Assembly (NCBI GenBank): GCA_023957015.1
Contig: JAMLHR010000006.1
Coordinates: forward strand, 24,684-88,683
Direction: 5' to 3'
Origin: Thermomicrobiales bacterium
Lineage (GTDB): Bacteria > Chloroflexota > Chloroflexia > Thermomicrobiales > UBA6265
DNA: 64,000 bases
In this document: in pieces, positions 9,507 to 20,096 of the stretch
Layout of the letters: the number at the start of each line of letters is the position of its first letter
Position numbering within the stretch: the first letter of the stretch is position 1
Position numbers and translations under genes: made by a program
The notes under the pieces: generated by a model
The model's input: only the letters and a program-made list of their open reading frames with translations
What the model was told of the DNA's origin: nothing
The model's database searches: none

Positions 9507-9782
9507 ATGAACTCAAGCATGATCGGCAAAATCGAGAAAGCCCATCGCTACGCTCATGAACCAGAGCGAGTGAAGTTCAACTCACTCGGAGCCACCATTA
9601 GCGGTGACAACGATGAGTATCATGTAACACTCTCACCGGACGGTTGGTCCTGCTCCTGCCACACGTTCCAGAGTCACATCCTGGAAACCTGTAGCCATGT
9701 GATGGCGATGCAGTTGATGTTGGGCAAAATGCTGAGCGATGATGATCGGTATAGCACCCAGGACGGAGCCGAACCACTCTAA
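9507..9782 (+). CDS. SWIM zinc-finger domain protein
   Basis: 91 residues from ATG 9507, preceded by an AGGAG-containing purine stretch. The protein is essentially one SWIM domain: a beta-strand lead-in (DEYHVTLSPDGWSC) and the ligand pattern CxC-x11-CxH in WSCSCHTF...CSHVMAM. SWIM domains bind zinc and usually mediate DNA or protein contacts, often beside SNF2 helicases or transposases. None is adjacent here. It is preceded by a structured short transcript and followed by a shared terminator. Confidence 0.8.
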   Translation: MNSSMIGKIEKAHRYAHEPERVKFNSLGATISGDNDEYHVTLSPDGWSCSCHTFQSHILETCSHVMAMQLMLGKMLSDDDRYSTQDGAEPL

Positions 9783-9847
9783 AGAGCCTGACAGCGAACC
9801 CACCCGATGATCATGGTGGACACGCAGATCAGCTATATGGAAACCAG

Positions 9848-9879
9848 AACCCCGACGCGTTGATCAATGCGTCGGGGTT
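9848..9879. terminator. Bidirectional terminator between SWIM and c-di-AMP receptor genes
   Basis: An 11-bp perfect stem (AACCCCGACGC, 9848-9858, with 9869-9879) between convergent genes. The stop codon of the minus-strand gene lies inside the loop. Confidence 0.8.
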
Positions 9880-10232
9880 TGCTGTCGGCGTTCGATTCGG
9901 TCTGGCCAGACCTTGTACATCTCGTCGAGCGGTACAGCGAAGATCACGCCGCCACCGATCGGTACCTCGTGATAACCAGCCGCGAACCACTCCGAGTACT
10001 CAGCCTCGGCAGCGTCCATCTTGACTTCCACCCGGCGTCTCGCCACGGACCGGATGATGCTGATGGCTTCAGGAACACGCTCGTCTTCCATACCCATCAG
10101 GATCGTGGAGTTCGCCATACGCAGAAACCCACCGAGACTGTTGATCTTGGTGGCACCATAACCGGCGTCCGTCAATGCGTGGAGCAATCGATCGCTGTCA
10201 TAGGCTTGCACGATGGCGACGAGAAACTTCAT
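9864..10232 (-). CDS. darA: Cyclic-di-AMP receptor, DarA/PstA family (PII-like)
   Basis: 122 residues. The opening MKFLVAIVQAYD and the segment TKINSLGGFLRMANSTILMG match the PF06153 (DUF970) fold, a PII-like ferredoxin-type trimer that binds c-di-AMP between subunits. The long loop about 60-90 and the C-terminal PIGGGVIFAVPL strand are also typical. Binding is known for the Firmicutes family members and inferred here. It lies downstream of metK on the same strand but beyond a hairpin, so it may be a separate transcript. Its effector is unknown. Confidence 0.85.
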   Translation of the reverse strand: MKFLVAIVQAYDSDRLLHALTDAGYGATKINSLGGFLRMANSTILMGMEDERVPEAISIIRSVARRRVEVKMDAAEAEYSEWFAAGYHEVPIGGGVIFAVPLDEMYKVWPDRIERRQQTPTH

Positions 10233-10303
10233 GAAATCTCAGACGTGTAGGAGTCGAAATACTCGCGAGAAAAACCACTTGCGATAGTCTACGACGAAAA
10301 CGC

Positions 10304-10336
10304 GAAAGGGTCACCGGTTAGCACGATGACCCTTCG
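10304..10336 (-). terminator. Terminator downstream of metK
   Basis: CGAAAGGGTCA (10304-10313 region) pairs with TGACCCTTCG (10327-10336), with one bulged A. On the minus strand it is followed by a TTTT run, as expected for an intrinsic terminator after metK. Confidence 0.65.
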
Positions 10337-10350
10337 TTCGCAGAGAAAAT

Positions 10351-11553
<1,203 letters not shown>

Positions 11554-11598
11554 GACCGTGTCCTTTGGCTGATAGAGTACGTTCGTCCGAGAGTTCGA

Positions 11599-12966
<1,368 letters not shown>

Positions 12967-13959
12967 TTAGTTCGCTGACAGACCCCGCAACGCATCCACC
13001 GAAACCGCACCCGCGAAATCCGGGAACGACTCATCGAAACGTTGTATGAATCCCTCTGGGGTAAAGATGTGTTCCTGCGGACCGTGGTATTCGATAGCGT
13101 GCGTGCTGGTCAGCGCCGCCATCCGACCGGCCACCGGCAGATCAGCACCGATCAGCAGGCCAGCCACAAGACCGGCACGATAGGCGTCGCCGCCACCCGT
13201 TGGATCGCCGAACTGCTTCGTTGGTGCGATCGGGATCAAGTGGCTTTCCCCATTCGCCCGAATCTCGCTGCCGCGATTGCCGTACGTGATCACCGTCATC
13301 GGCTTACTCGCAGCGATGTCATCGACGCTCAGACCCGTCTTGTTCGTCATCATGCCGAACTCGTAGTCATTGCCAATGACGATGTCAGCCAGGTCAATAC
13401 CGCGCGCGATCTGCTCACCGCTGAGGATGACGATCTGGAAGGCCGGATCGTAGATCAGTTGGCAATCCTCCGCCGCAGCGAACTGCTCGGTGTGCTTCAC
13501 CATCGCACCCGGATCACCGGCACTGACGATACCGTAGGCTGCATCGCGAGCGACCTCGGAGACATCAATCTTCTGGGCCTCACTTCCCGGTCCGGGATAG
13601 AACGAGGCGATCTGATTGCCGACATTGTCCGCATTCATGAATGCGGTGGCGGTGAAATCGTTGCCATCCTCAATGAGGAGCGCGAGATCGACACCCAGAT
13701 TCTCCAACTTGGCTCGGTAGGGACCGAAGTCCTGACCAACGGTACCAACCAGCGTGGTGGGGACACCCAGCAGCGCCATGTTGTAGACCATATTGCCCGC
13801 CACACCGCCGTGCTGTCGCTTGAACGAATCAAGCAGAAAGCTAACCGAGAGCGTATGGGCTTTGTCCTGGAGAATGTGATCGGCGAACGAGCCGTCAAAA
13901 TGCATGATGTAGTCGTATGCGATCGACGCACTGACTACGACTCCGGTTGAGCGAGTCAC
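12967..13959 (-). CDS. PfkB-family carbohydrate/nucleoside kinase, probably adenosine kinase
   Basis: 330 residues from GTG 13959 (AGGAG ten bases upstream); an ATG further upstream lacks a ribosome-binding site. PfkB fold: HGGVAGNMVYNMALLG near the N-terminus, and the catalytic signature DPTGGGDAYRAGLVAGLL with Asp as general base. The substrate cannot be read from sequence. The position between aroKB and ahcY-metK favours adenosine kinase, which would remove adenosine made by ahcY. That assignment is inferred from context. Confidence 0.8.
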   Translation of the reverse strand: MTRSTGVVVSASIAYDYIMHFDGSFADHILQDKAHTLSVSFLLDSFKRQHGGVAGNMVYNMALLGVPTTLVGTVGQDFGPYRAKLENLGVDLALLIEDGNDFTATAFMNADNVGNQIASFYPGPGSEAQKIDVSEVARDAAYGIVSAGDPGAMVKHTEQFAAAEDCQLIYDPAFQIVILSGEQIARGIDLADIVIGNDYEFGMMTNKTGLSVDDIAASKPMTVITYGNRGSEIRANGESHLIPIAPTKQFGDPTGGGDAYRAGLVAGLLIGADLPVAGRMAALTSTHAIEYHGPQEHIFTPEGFIQRFDESFPDFAGAVSVDALRGLSAN

Positions 13960-14051
13960 TGAGTTGGAACTCCTGTCCGTGACAATTGGAGTGGGTCGAA
14001 TGCGCGACGAGGAGTCACTCATCGACCGCGCGCCCCGGCGGGCACGCGACA

Positions 14052-14073
14052 CCGACAATCGTGCGATTGTCGG
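14052..14073. promoter_or_regulatory. Perfect 22-bp inverted repeat between aroKB and pfkB
   Basis: CCGACAATCG (14052-14061) and CGATTGTCGG (14064-14073) are separated by only two bases. It may be an operator for a dimeric regulator or a tight terminator hairpin after aroKB. There is no T run on the minus strand, which slightly favours an operator. Confidence 0.45.
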
Positions 14074-14108
14074 CAACCTGCATCAGCATACCATAGCGCG
14101 CCGAAATA

Positions 14109-15764
14109 CTAGTAGTGGGCAGGTTGCCCGAGCACGAACTCCAGGGCAACATCGATATGTTCCGCCGAGACCTCGTTCGTCACGAACACGCCACCGTCGG
14201 CCTGCGGTAGCACCCAGTTCTGCTTTCCGGAAAACACCTTTTTGTCTGCCCCCATCTTCTGGAGCACGACACTGGTATCCGCATTGGTGCTGACCGGCAA
14301 ACCGAAAGCACGTAACGTCTCCATTAGTTCCGTCCGCATTGATGCATCAATATCGCCTCGCGCAACAGCGACCGTCAGCGCTGCCACCAAGCCAACCGCG
14401 ATCGCCTCACCGTGAAGCAACTGATATCCGGCGGCCTCGATGCCATGACCGATCGTGTGGCCCAGGTTCAGGATCTGACGGATCCCTGCCTCACGCTCAT
14501 CCGCCGCAACCACACTGGCCTTGAGGCTGATATTCTGCCGAATCACCCAGCTGGTCAGCGGTTCCGAAAGCGAGAGCAAACCAGCCGCATTCAGTCGCAA
14601 TACCTCGGCCAGGAATCCGGGATCGCCGCCCGGTGTGCTCGCCTGGATCACGCCATGCTTGATCACTTCTCCGAATCCGGAGCGGAACTCGCGGTCAGGT
14701 AGTGTTCGCAGGAATCGAGGATCGACCAGTACTACCGGCGGCTGGTAGAAGGCACCAATCAGGTTCTTGCCGGTGGCGTGATTGATACCGGTCTTGCCAC
14801 CGACACTGCTATCAACCATCGAAAGCAACGTTGTCGGGATCTGGATCAGGCCTATGCCACGCAGTACGGTCGCAGCGGCGAAGCCCATGAGATCGCCGAC
14901 CACACCGCCGCCGAGCGCAATGACGACATCGCTGCGGCGCACACCGTTAGTGAGCATCCAGTCCAGGATCTCACCGTATCGCTCCAGGCTCTTGCTGGTC
15001 TCCCCAGCGGGAATGTCGTAGACATGCACCGGCACAGCGAGGGACTCGGCCAATGCGTCCAGATACTCCTGATTGGCCGCCGCCATACGAGCATCAACGC
15101 CAACCCAGACAGCCTGTGCCTTCGGCCACCGGTCGGAAACAACTTCCGCAACGGTATCGGCAACAACCTGCCCCACACGAATCGAGGATTCGGCACTGTC
15201 CGTGCGCAAAATGACTTCCGATGGTCGTCCATTGGCCAGGTTGACGAGCTCGACCAGATCCGCAGCCGTCCGCTCGGCGGATCGCTTGCCAACGGGAATC
15301 GTGATATCGGCAAGGCCGTAATACCCAGCTCGCTGCTCGATCAGAGAGCGCATTCGCTCCAACTGATCATCAGCGGCCAACATCGGCCGGTCGGTCGTGC
15401 GAGTCTCGTCTGCGTGCGCTTGCACCCGCGCCAGCAACACCTCGGGTGTGGCGGTCAGCCAAGCAGAAAGCGTGGTCGCGGAATCACGAATCGCCAAGCG
15501 GGCGATGTCATTGCAGACAGCTCCGCCGCCTGTGGAGATAACGGCATCCCTCACCTGGAGCAGTTCAGCCAGAAGATCAGCTTCGAGTGCGCGGAAGGCT
15601 GGTTCACCATCCTCGGCGAAGATCGTTGGAATAGTGCGACCGACACGCGCCTCGATCTCGTCATCCATATCAACGAAATCCCAGCCGAGGGTCTCCGCCA
15701 CCAATCGACCAACGGTGCTCTTCCCTGCACCACTCATTCCCGTGAGCATCAGTCGCTCAATCAT
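14109..15764 (-). CDS. aroKB: Bifunctional shikimate kinase / 3-dehydroquinate synthase
   Basis: 551-residue fusion with two shikimate-pathway enzymes. Residues about 1-170 are AroK: Walker A GMSGAGKST, the shikimate-binding DMDDEIE and STGGGAV. Residues about 190-551 are AroB, with the NAD-binding GGGVVGDLMGFAAA, SVGGKTGIN and the metal-ligand region HTIGHGIE. The two activities are not consecutive (AroB is step 2, AroK step 5), so the fusion serves co-expression rather than channelling. ATG 15764 is chosen because the kinase domain begins immediately after it. The gene is divergent from the sigma-54 regulator, with 107 bases between. Confidence 0.93.
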   Translation of the reverse strand: MIERLMLTGMSGAGKSTVGRLVAETLGWDFVDMDDEIEARVGRTIPTIFAEDGEPAFRALEADLLAELLQVRDAVISTGGGAVCNDIARLAIRDSATTLSAWLTATPEVLLARVQAHADETRTTDRPMLAADDQLERMRSLIEQRAGYYGLADITIPVGKRSAERTAADLVELVNLANGRPSEVILRTDSAESSIRVGQVVADTVAEVVSDRWPKAQAVWVGVDARMAAANQEYLDALAESLAVPVHVYDIPAGETSKSLERYGEILDWMLTNGVRRSDVVIALGGGVVGDLMGFAAATVLRGIGLIQIPTTLLSMVDSSVGGKTGINHATGKNLIGAFYQPPVVLVDPRFLRTLPDREFRSGFGEVIKHGVIQASTPGGDPGFLAEVLRLNAAGLLSLSEPLTSWVIRQNISLKASVVAADEREAGIRQILNLGHTIGHGIEAAGYQLLHGEAIAVGLVAALTVAVARGDIDASMRTELMETLRAFGLPVSTNADTSVVLQKMGADKKVFSGKQNWVLPQADGGVFVTNEVSAEHIDVALEFVLGQPAHY

Positions 15765-15871
15765 GTTTGTCCCGATCACCTTCCAGCAGAATCCAACGTC
15801 TCTATGCGCTAAGGCTATACTTTTTCCAGGCACCTCGCATGATTTTCATCCCAACCCCGCAGGAGCACCAC

Positions 15872-17230
15872 ATGCCAACCGAGACAATTCTGATAGCCGA
15901 TGACGATGCCTCAATGCGAGCAATGCTGCGCGAATTCCTGGCCGACGAAGGCTACGAGACGATTGAGGTCGAAACGGGATCGGCAGTGGAGTCGGCCATC
16001 AGCGAGCAGAATCCAGCGCTTGTGCTGATGGATATCCGTCTACCAGACAAGAGTGGTCTGGATGTCCTCAAGGAACTGAAGGGGCCACAAAAGCCCGTCA
16101 TCGTCATGACCGCATTCGGTGGATCGGGTGTCGCTATCGAGGCGATGCGCCTCGGCGCGTATGACTACATCACCAAACCGTTTGATCTGGATGATGTAAG
16201 TCAGGTGCTAAAACGTTACTTCGATCATCGCCAACTCACCCAGCACGTCGCCGAACTCTCCGAAGCCATCACCCGCAATGATCCCTCCGATCCGCTTGTC
16301 GGCAACAGCCCGGCCATGCAGGAGGTCTACAAGCAGATCGGTCGCGTTGCGGCATCCGATGCGACGGTGCTTATCACGGGTGAAACCGGAACTGGCAAGG
16401 AGCTGATCGCCAGCATCCTCCATCGCACCAGTCGCTATAGTCGGGGTCGATTGGTAAAGGTCAACTGCGCCGCATTACCAGAGTCGTTGCTGGAGAGCGA
16501 ACTCTTCGGTCACGAGAAAGGCGCATTCACAGGAGCCGTTGCTCAACGCAAGGGTCGGTTCGAGCTGGCGGATAAAGGCACTATTTTCCTCGACGAGATC
16601 GGCGAGATGACGCTGGCGACGCAGAAGAAGCTGCTGCGTGTGCTCCAGGAACGCGAGTTTGAGCGTGTCGGTGGCCAGCTCACCGTCAAGGTCGATACCC
16701 GTGTCATCGCGGCCACCAACAAGATACTGACACAGGAGGTTGAGGCCGGTCGCTTCCGCGAGGACCTCTACTACCGACTCAATGTCATCGATATCTATCT
16801 GCCACCCTTGCGCGAGCGAGAGGGCGATATCCCACTCCTGGTGGAAGCATTGATTGATCGCCACCGGTCGAATCCGGGGACGACTCCGATCCGCATCAGC
16901 CAGGGTGCGCTGGAGAAACTCGAGACCTATAGCTGGCCGGGAAATGTACGCGAACTCGAGAATGTGGTGCAGCGGGCATTGGTTCTGGCCCAAGGTGGCG
17001 TGATTAGCGAGCAACACATCAGCTTCGCGGGTACGGATGGGCGACGACTGATCGATATCGGTGAGCGTGTTCGAAGGGGTGTCGATCTGCCGGAGATGCT
17101 GGCCGATATCGAGCGCACCGCGATCGAGGAGGCATTGGACATCGCAGGCGGAGACCGCAAGGAAGCGGCCTCACTGCTCACAATCTCGCTGACGGAGTTC
17201 AATAAACGCGCCAAGACGTTCGATCTGTAG
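15872..17230 (+). CDS. Sigma-54-dependent response regulator (REC-AAA+)
   Basis: 452 residues from ATG 15872, which has AGGAG at 15861-15865. Residues 1-120 are a receiver domain with acidic D10-D12, phosphoacceptor D54 (LMDIRLPD) and the TKPFD lysine. Residues about 140-375 are the AAA+ core with Walker A GETGTGKE, the sigma-54 contact loop GAFTGA and Walker B IFLDEIGEM. The C-terminal 60 residues resemble a Fis-type helix-turn-helix (DRKEAASLLTIS) but weakly. It should activate RpoN promoters when phosphorylated. No sensor kinase is adjacent. A -10-like TATACT stands at 15816-15821. Its presence implies that the genome encodes RpoN. Confidence 0.92.
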   Translation: MPTETILIADDDASMRAMLREFLADEGYETIEVETGSAVESAISEQNPALVLMDIRLPDKSGLDVLKELKGPQKPVIVMTAFGGSGVAIEAMRLGAYDYITKPFDLDDVSQVLKRYFDHRQLTQHVAELSEAITRNDPSDPLVGNSPAMQEVYKQIGRVAASDATVLITGETGTGKELIASILHRTSRYSRGRLVKVNCAALPESLLESELFGHEKGAFTGAVAQRKGRFELADKGTIFLDEIGEMTLATQKKLLRVLQEREFERVGGQLTVKVDTRVIAATNKILTQEVEAGRFREDLYYRLNVIDIYLPPLREREGDIPLLVEALIDRHRSNPGTTPIRISQGALEKLETYSWPGNVRELENVVQRALVLAQGGVISEQHISFAGTDGRRLIDIGERVRRGVDLPEMLADIERTAIEEALDIAGGDRKEAASLLTISLTEFNKRAKTFDL

Positions 17231-17244
17231 GCCGCCGTTATGCT

Positions 17245-17271
17245 GGAGGGGAGACAAGCTCCCCTGCTACC
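17245..17271. repeat. Palindromic extragenic repeat (GGGGAG-ACAAG-CTCCCC)
   Basis: GAGGGGAG and CTCCCCTGCTACC flank ACAAG in the gap between the convergent sigma-54 regulator and DUF697-like genes. Same family as the elements at 12904 and 28244. It may act as a bidirectional terminator. Confidence 0.55.
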
Positions 17272-17280
17272 AGACTCTTG

Positions 17281-18288
17281 CTAATCCAGTACCTTTGTCA
17301 CCGGATCGATCTCAACGGTGTCTTCCACCTTCGGACGAGTGGTTGCTTCGATCGGCTTGTCGCCTTCCAGCAACTCACCCACGAAGGGAATACCCTCGGC
17401 GAGCTTCAGTGCCTGATCGCGCAGATTTGCGAGCTGGAGGCGACTTGGTTTGGCACCATGCTGGTAGTAGAGATCGGCAGCCTTACCCATCGCCAGTGTA
17501 CCGGCGTATGCGATAGCAACCTTCGGGATCGTGCCACCCGCAAACGGCACGAACGATGCCGCCTCGCGTGCTGCGGTGCGCCACAGGAACCCCGCGCCAA
17601 CAACCGGTGTCAGCTCACGCATGATCGCCATCTGATCGTTCAGATCCTCGCCGTTCGCTGCAGCGATCTTGTAGCACATCATCACCTGATTCTTGGTGAG
17701 GACAATCAGATCAGCACCAGCCGCGATAACAGACCCCAGGAACGGGATCATCGCGGGTACGTTCGAAACCAATGCGAACTGTCCGTTGGCACGTGCGGTT
17801 TGCTCGACAATCGCGGTGACCGCGGCTCGCCGCCAATGGGGATGGAATCGTCCGAACGACGTCGCCATCTCCGGCATCATCTCAAGTACCTGCAAGCGAA
17901 TCGCCCGCACGGACTCATCATCACCCTCGATCGATGCCGAGAGGAAGAAAACGTTGCTCGTATCCCTTGTCTCACCGACTCGCAAACGCACCGCATCGAA
18001 CAATCCCTCGCCATCGGGATCGTAAACGATGACAACATCGTGGCGATGGGGATCGAAGTTCCGTTGGATGGTCGACCATGCTTCGGATCGAACACCGTTG
18101 CGATCATCAAGCCCAAAGAGCCGCGTAGCGGCTTCTCCTGCCAGATGATCACTACTGGCAACAACGAGAATGCGTGGCATCTCCTCGGCCCGATCCCGCG
18201 TTTCCTGAAAATCGATATCCTTGACCACGTTCATAAACGACCGAGCGGTACCAACGGCGCCGACCGGTCCACCCTTCAGCATCTTCAT
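17281..18288 (-). CDS. DUF697/YcjF-like membrane-associated protein
   Basis: 335 residues from ATG 18288 (AGGAG twelve bases upstream). The N-terminal half (about 35-150) looks like a small alpha/beta nucleotide-type fold (RILVVASSDHLAGEAA) without an intact P-loop. The C-terminal half has GRFHPHWRRAAVTAIVEQTA followed by two hydrophobic segments (FALVSNVPAMIPFLGS; Gly/Ala-rich about 225-265), the pattern of DUF697 proteins related to YcjF and GTPase-linked stress proteins. Function unknown. It is separated from mdh by a hairpin. Confidence 0.6.
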   Translation of the reverse strand: MKMLKGGPVGAVGTARSFMNVVKDIDFQETRDRAEEMPRILVVASSDHLAGEAATRLFGLDDRNGVRSEAWSTIQRNFDPHRHDVVIVYDPDGEGLFDAVRLRVGETRDTSNVFFLSASIEGDDESVRAIRLQVLEMMPEMATSFGRFHPHWRRAAVTAIVEQTARANGQFALVSNVPAMIPFLGSVIAAGADLIVLTKNQVMMCYKIAAANGEDLNDQMAIMRELTPVVGAGFLWRTAAREAASFVPFAGGTIPKVAIAYAGTLAMGKAADLYYQHGAKPSRLQLANLRDQALKLAEGIPFVGELLEGDKPIEATTRPKVEDTVEIDPVTKVLD

Positions 18289-18366
18289 GTGACTGCCAGT
18301 TCTCCTGACGCGTGTTGCGACCCTTGCTTGCGGATGTACATGGTCAGAATAACGGATTGACACAAA

Positions 18367-18394
18367 CAGCGTGGACGTTTACACGCCCACGCTG
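18367..18394 (-). terminator. Terminator downstream of mdh
   Basis: CAGCGTGG (18367-18374) pairs with CCACGCTG (18387-18394), with an extra CGT/ACG pair inside. On the minus strand TTTGTGTC follows. Confidence 0.65.
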
Positions 18395-18424
18395 CTGAAA
18401 TTTCCGGTTAACCGGTAGAGAGAA

Positions 18425-19372
18425 CTACTCGAGATTCGCCATTGCCGTAACCAAATCCTGGACAGCATCTGCGGATCGCTTCAATGCTTCCGCCTCGTCG
18501 TCAGTCAATTTGATCTCAATGACCTTCTCCAGGCCGTTCTTGCCAAGCTTGACCGGAACACCAACATAGAGATTCTCAACGCCGTATTCACCCTGCAGAT
18601 AGACACTGGTCGGGAGAATGCGCTTCTTGTCCAGCAGGATCGAATCGATCATCTCGCAAACGGAGGCTGCCGGTGCATAGTATGCGGAACCAGTCTTGAG
18701 CAAGGCCACGACCTCTGCGCCACCATTGGCGGTGCGGGTCTGGAGCCGGGCGATCGTCTCCTCATCCATCAGATCAGGTAGCGGGATACCGGCAACCGTG
18801 CTGTAGCGAGCCAGCGGCACCATCGTATCGCCGTGGCCACCGAGCACGAAGGCGCTGACATCCTCGATCGAGACATCAAGCTCCTCGGCAATGAAGCTGC
18901 GGAAACGAGCGCTATCGAGCACACCAGCCATACCGAGCACACGCTCACGGGGGAAGCCACTGACATCGAACGCCACATGGCACATGGCATCAAGCGGATT
19001 CGAGACGACGATGAGGATCGCGTTCGGCGCGACCTTGGCGATCTCGCCGGTGACTGCAGTGAGGATGCCCTTGTTGACCTTCAGCAGGTCATCGCGACTC
19101 ATGCCTGGCTTACGCGGTACACCGGAGGTGATAACAACGATATCGGAATCGGCAGCATCGGCGTAGTCGTTCGAGCCAAGTATGTAGCTGTCATACCCCA
19201 TGACCGGGCCGGTCTCACGCAGATCAAGCGCTTTGCCCTGCGGCATACCCTCGATAATATCGATCATCACGATATCGACGTAATCGCGCTGCGCCATCAA
19301 CTGGGCGACCGTGCCACCCACCATACCGGTACCAACAACGGTAACCTTTGGTCGATTCTCCATGTGAACCAT
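18425..19372 (-). CDS. mdh: Malate dehydrogenase (LDH-like type)
   Basis: 315 residues from ATG 19372, with GGAAGG about ten bases upstream. NAD-binding [17 protein letters not shown] is near the N-terminus. The substrate loop [10 protein letters not shown] has Arg where lactate dehydrogenase has Gln, which marks malate/oxaloacetate specificity. [10 protein letters not shown], the catalytic His in [11 protein letters not shown] and the C-terminal [15 protein letters not shown] are intact. It serves the TCA cycle. The quinone-dependent malate oxidase is encoded at 25-26.5 kb, so both routes are present. Confidence 0.95.
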   Translation of the reverse strand: MVHMENRPKVTVVGTGMVGGTVAQLMAQRDYVDIVMIDIIEGMPQGKALDLRETGPVMGYDSYILGSNDYADAADSDIVVITSGVPRKPGMSRDDLLKVNKGILTAVTGEIAKVAPNAILIVVSNPLDAMCHVAFDVSGFPRERVLGMAGVLDSARFRSFIAEELDVSIEDVSAFVLGGHGDTMVPLARYSTVAGIPLPDLMDEETIARLQTRTANGGAEVVALLKTGSAYYAPAASVCEMIDSILLDKKRILPTSVYLQGEYGVENLYVGVPVKLGKNGLEKVIEIKLTDDEAEALKRSADAVQDLVTAMANLE

Positions 19373-19600
19373 CGCAGTGCTTTCCTTCCATCCGGTTTGC
19401 CGGACTGACCAACCAACTATCTGATTCATGGTTGAATTCTGGCTGGTTTACGTTAACCCAGATCCAGCGAGCCATGATCAGCACCTACCAACAGTGTAGC
19501 GCTGCAATTGGTACAATCACGTCAGGATTTCCACGCACGAGCATCACAAAACCATCACACCCGTGAAATTCTTCACAAACCTGATGCTTGCGAAAATGCA

Positions 19601-19630
19601 TTGACGCTGAGCGAAGAACCCGCCTATACT
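19601..19630 (+). promoter_or_regulatory. Sigma-70-type promoter of the tRNA operon
   Basis: TTGACG (19601-19606) and TATACT (19625-19630) are spaced by 18 bases, and the first tRNA starts 26 bases beyond the -10. The adjacent tRNAs and terminator support one operon. Confidence 0.7.
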
Positions 19631-19655
19631 TGGCTTCGCTGCACAGCAGTCACCA

Positions 19656-19743
19656 GCCCAGGTGGCGGAATCGGCAGACGCGCTAGCTTGAGGGGCTAGT
19701 GCCCGTTTAGGGCGTGAAGGTTCAAATCCTTTCCTGGGCACCA
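19656..19743 (+). tRNA. tRNA-Leu (GAG)
   Basis: Acceptor arms GCCCAGG and CCTGGGC pair fully. The anticodon loop TTGAGGG gives GAG, which reads CTC/CTT. A long class II variable arm (GCCC-GTTTA-GGGC) fits leucine. The TTCAAAT T-loop is present and CCA is encoded. Confidence 0.95.
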
Positions 19744-19756
19744 GTTGATCGTTCTC

Positions 19757-19831
<75 letters not shown>

Positions 19832-19862
19832 CGGCCAGAGCGTGACCATCAACTGCATATCG

Positions 19863-19938
19863 GCCAAGGTAGCTCAGTTGGTAGAGCTCACGACTGAAAA
19901 TCGTGCGGTCCCCGGTTCGAGCCCGGGCCTTGGCACCA
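19863..19938 (+). tRNA. tRNA-Phe (GAA)
   Basis: Acceptor arms GCCAAGG and CCTTGGC pair. The anticodon stem CACGA/TCGTG encloses CTGAAAA, giving GAA. TTCGAGC is the T-loop, and CCA is encoded. Confidence 0.95.
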
Positions 19939-19940
19939 TA

Positions 19941-19974
19941 GGACCACTCGCGAATCGCGGGTGGTTCTTTTTTG
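19941..19974 (+). terminator. Intrinsic terminator of the tRNA operon
   Basis: GGACCACTCGCG (19941-19952) pairs with CGCGGGTGGTTC (19956-19967), allowing G-T, around AAT. A TTTTTT run follows directly. Confidence 0.9.
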
Positions 19975-20047
19975 TTCATCTGGCCCATCCGCATAGTCCC
20001 GGATAGGGTACTTCCTCACCACCTCCACACATTCATACTCTATACTT

Positions 20048-20088
20048 ATTCCTATATAGGAATCATTCTCATATATGATGAGAATGAT
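20048..20088. promoter_or_regulatory. Two adjacent palindromes upstream of the metal ATPase gene (probable operators)
   Basis: ATTCCTATATAGGAAT (20048-20063) is a perfect 16-bp palindrome. It runs directly into ATCATTCTCAT (20062-20072) and ATGAGAATGAT (20078-20088), an 11-bp perfect inverted repeat with a 5-base spacer. TATACT at 20041-20046 is a possible -10. Half-sites of AATGAT type recall Fur/PerR-superfamily boxes, but the match is loose and the regulator is not encoded nearby. Confidence 0.6.
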
Positions 20089-20096
20089 CGGATTTG

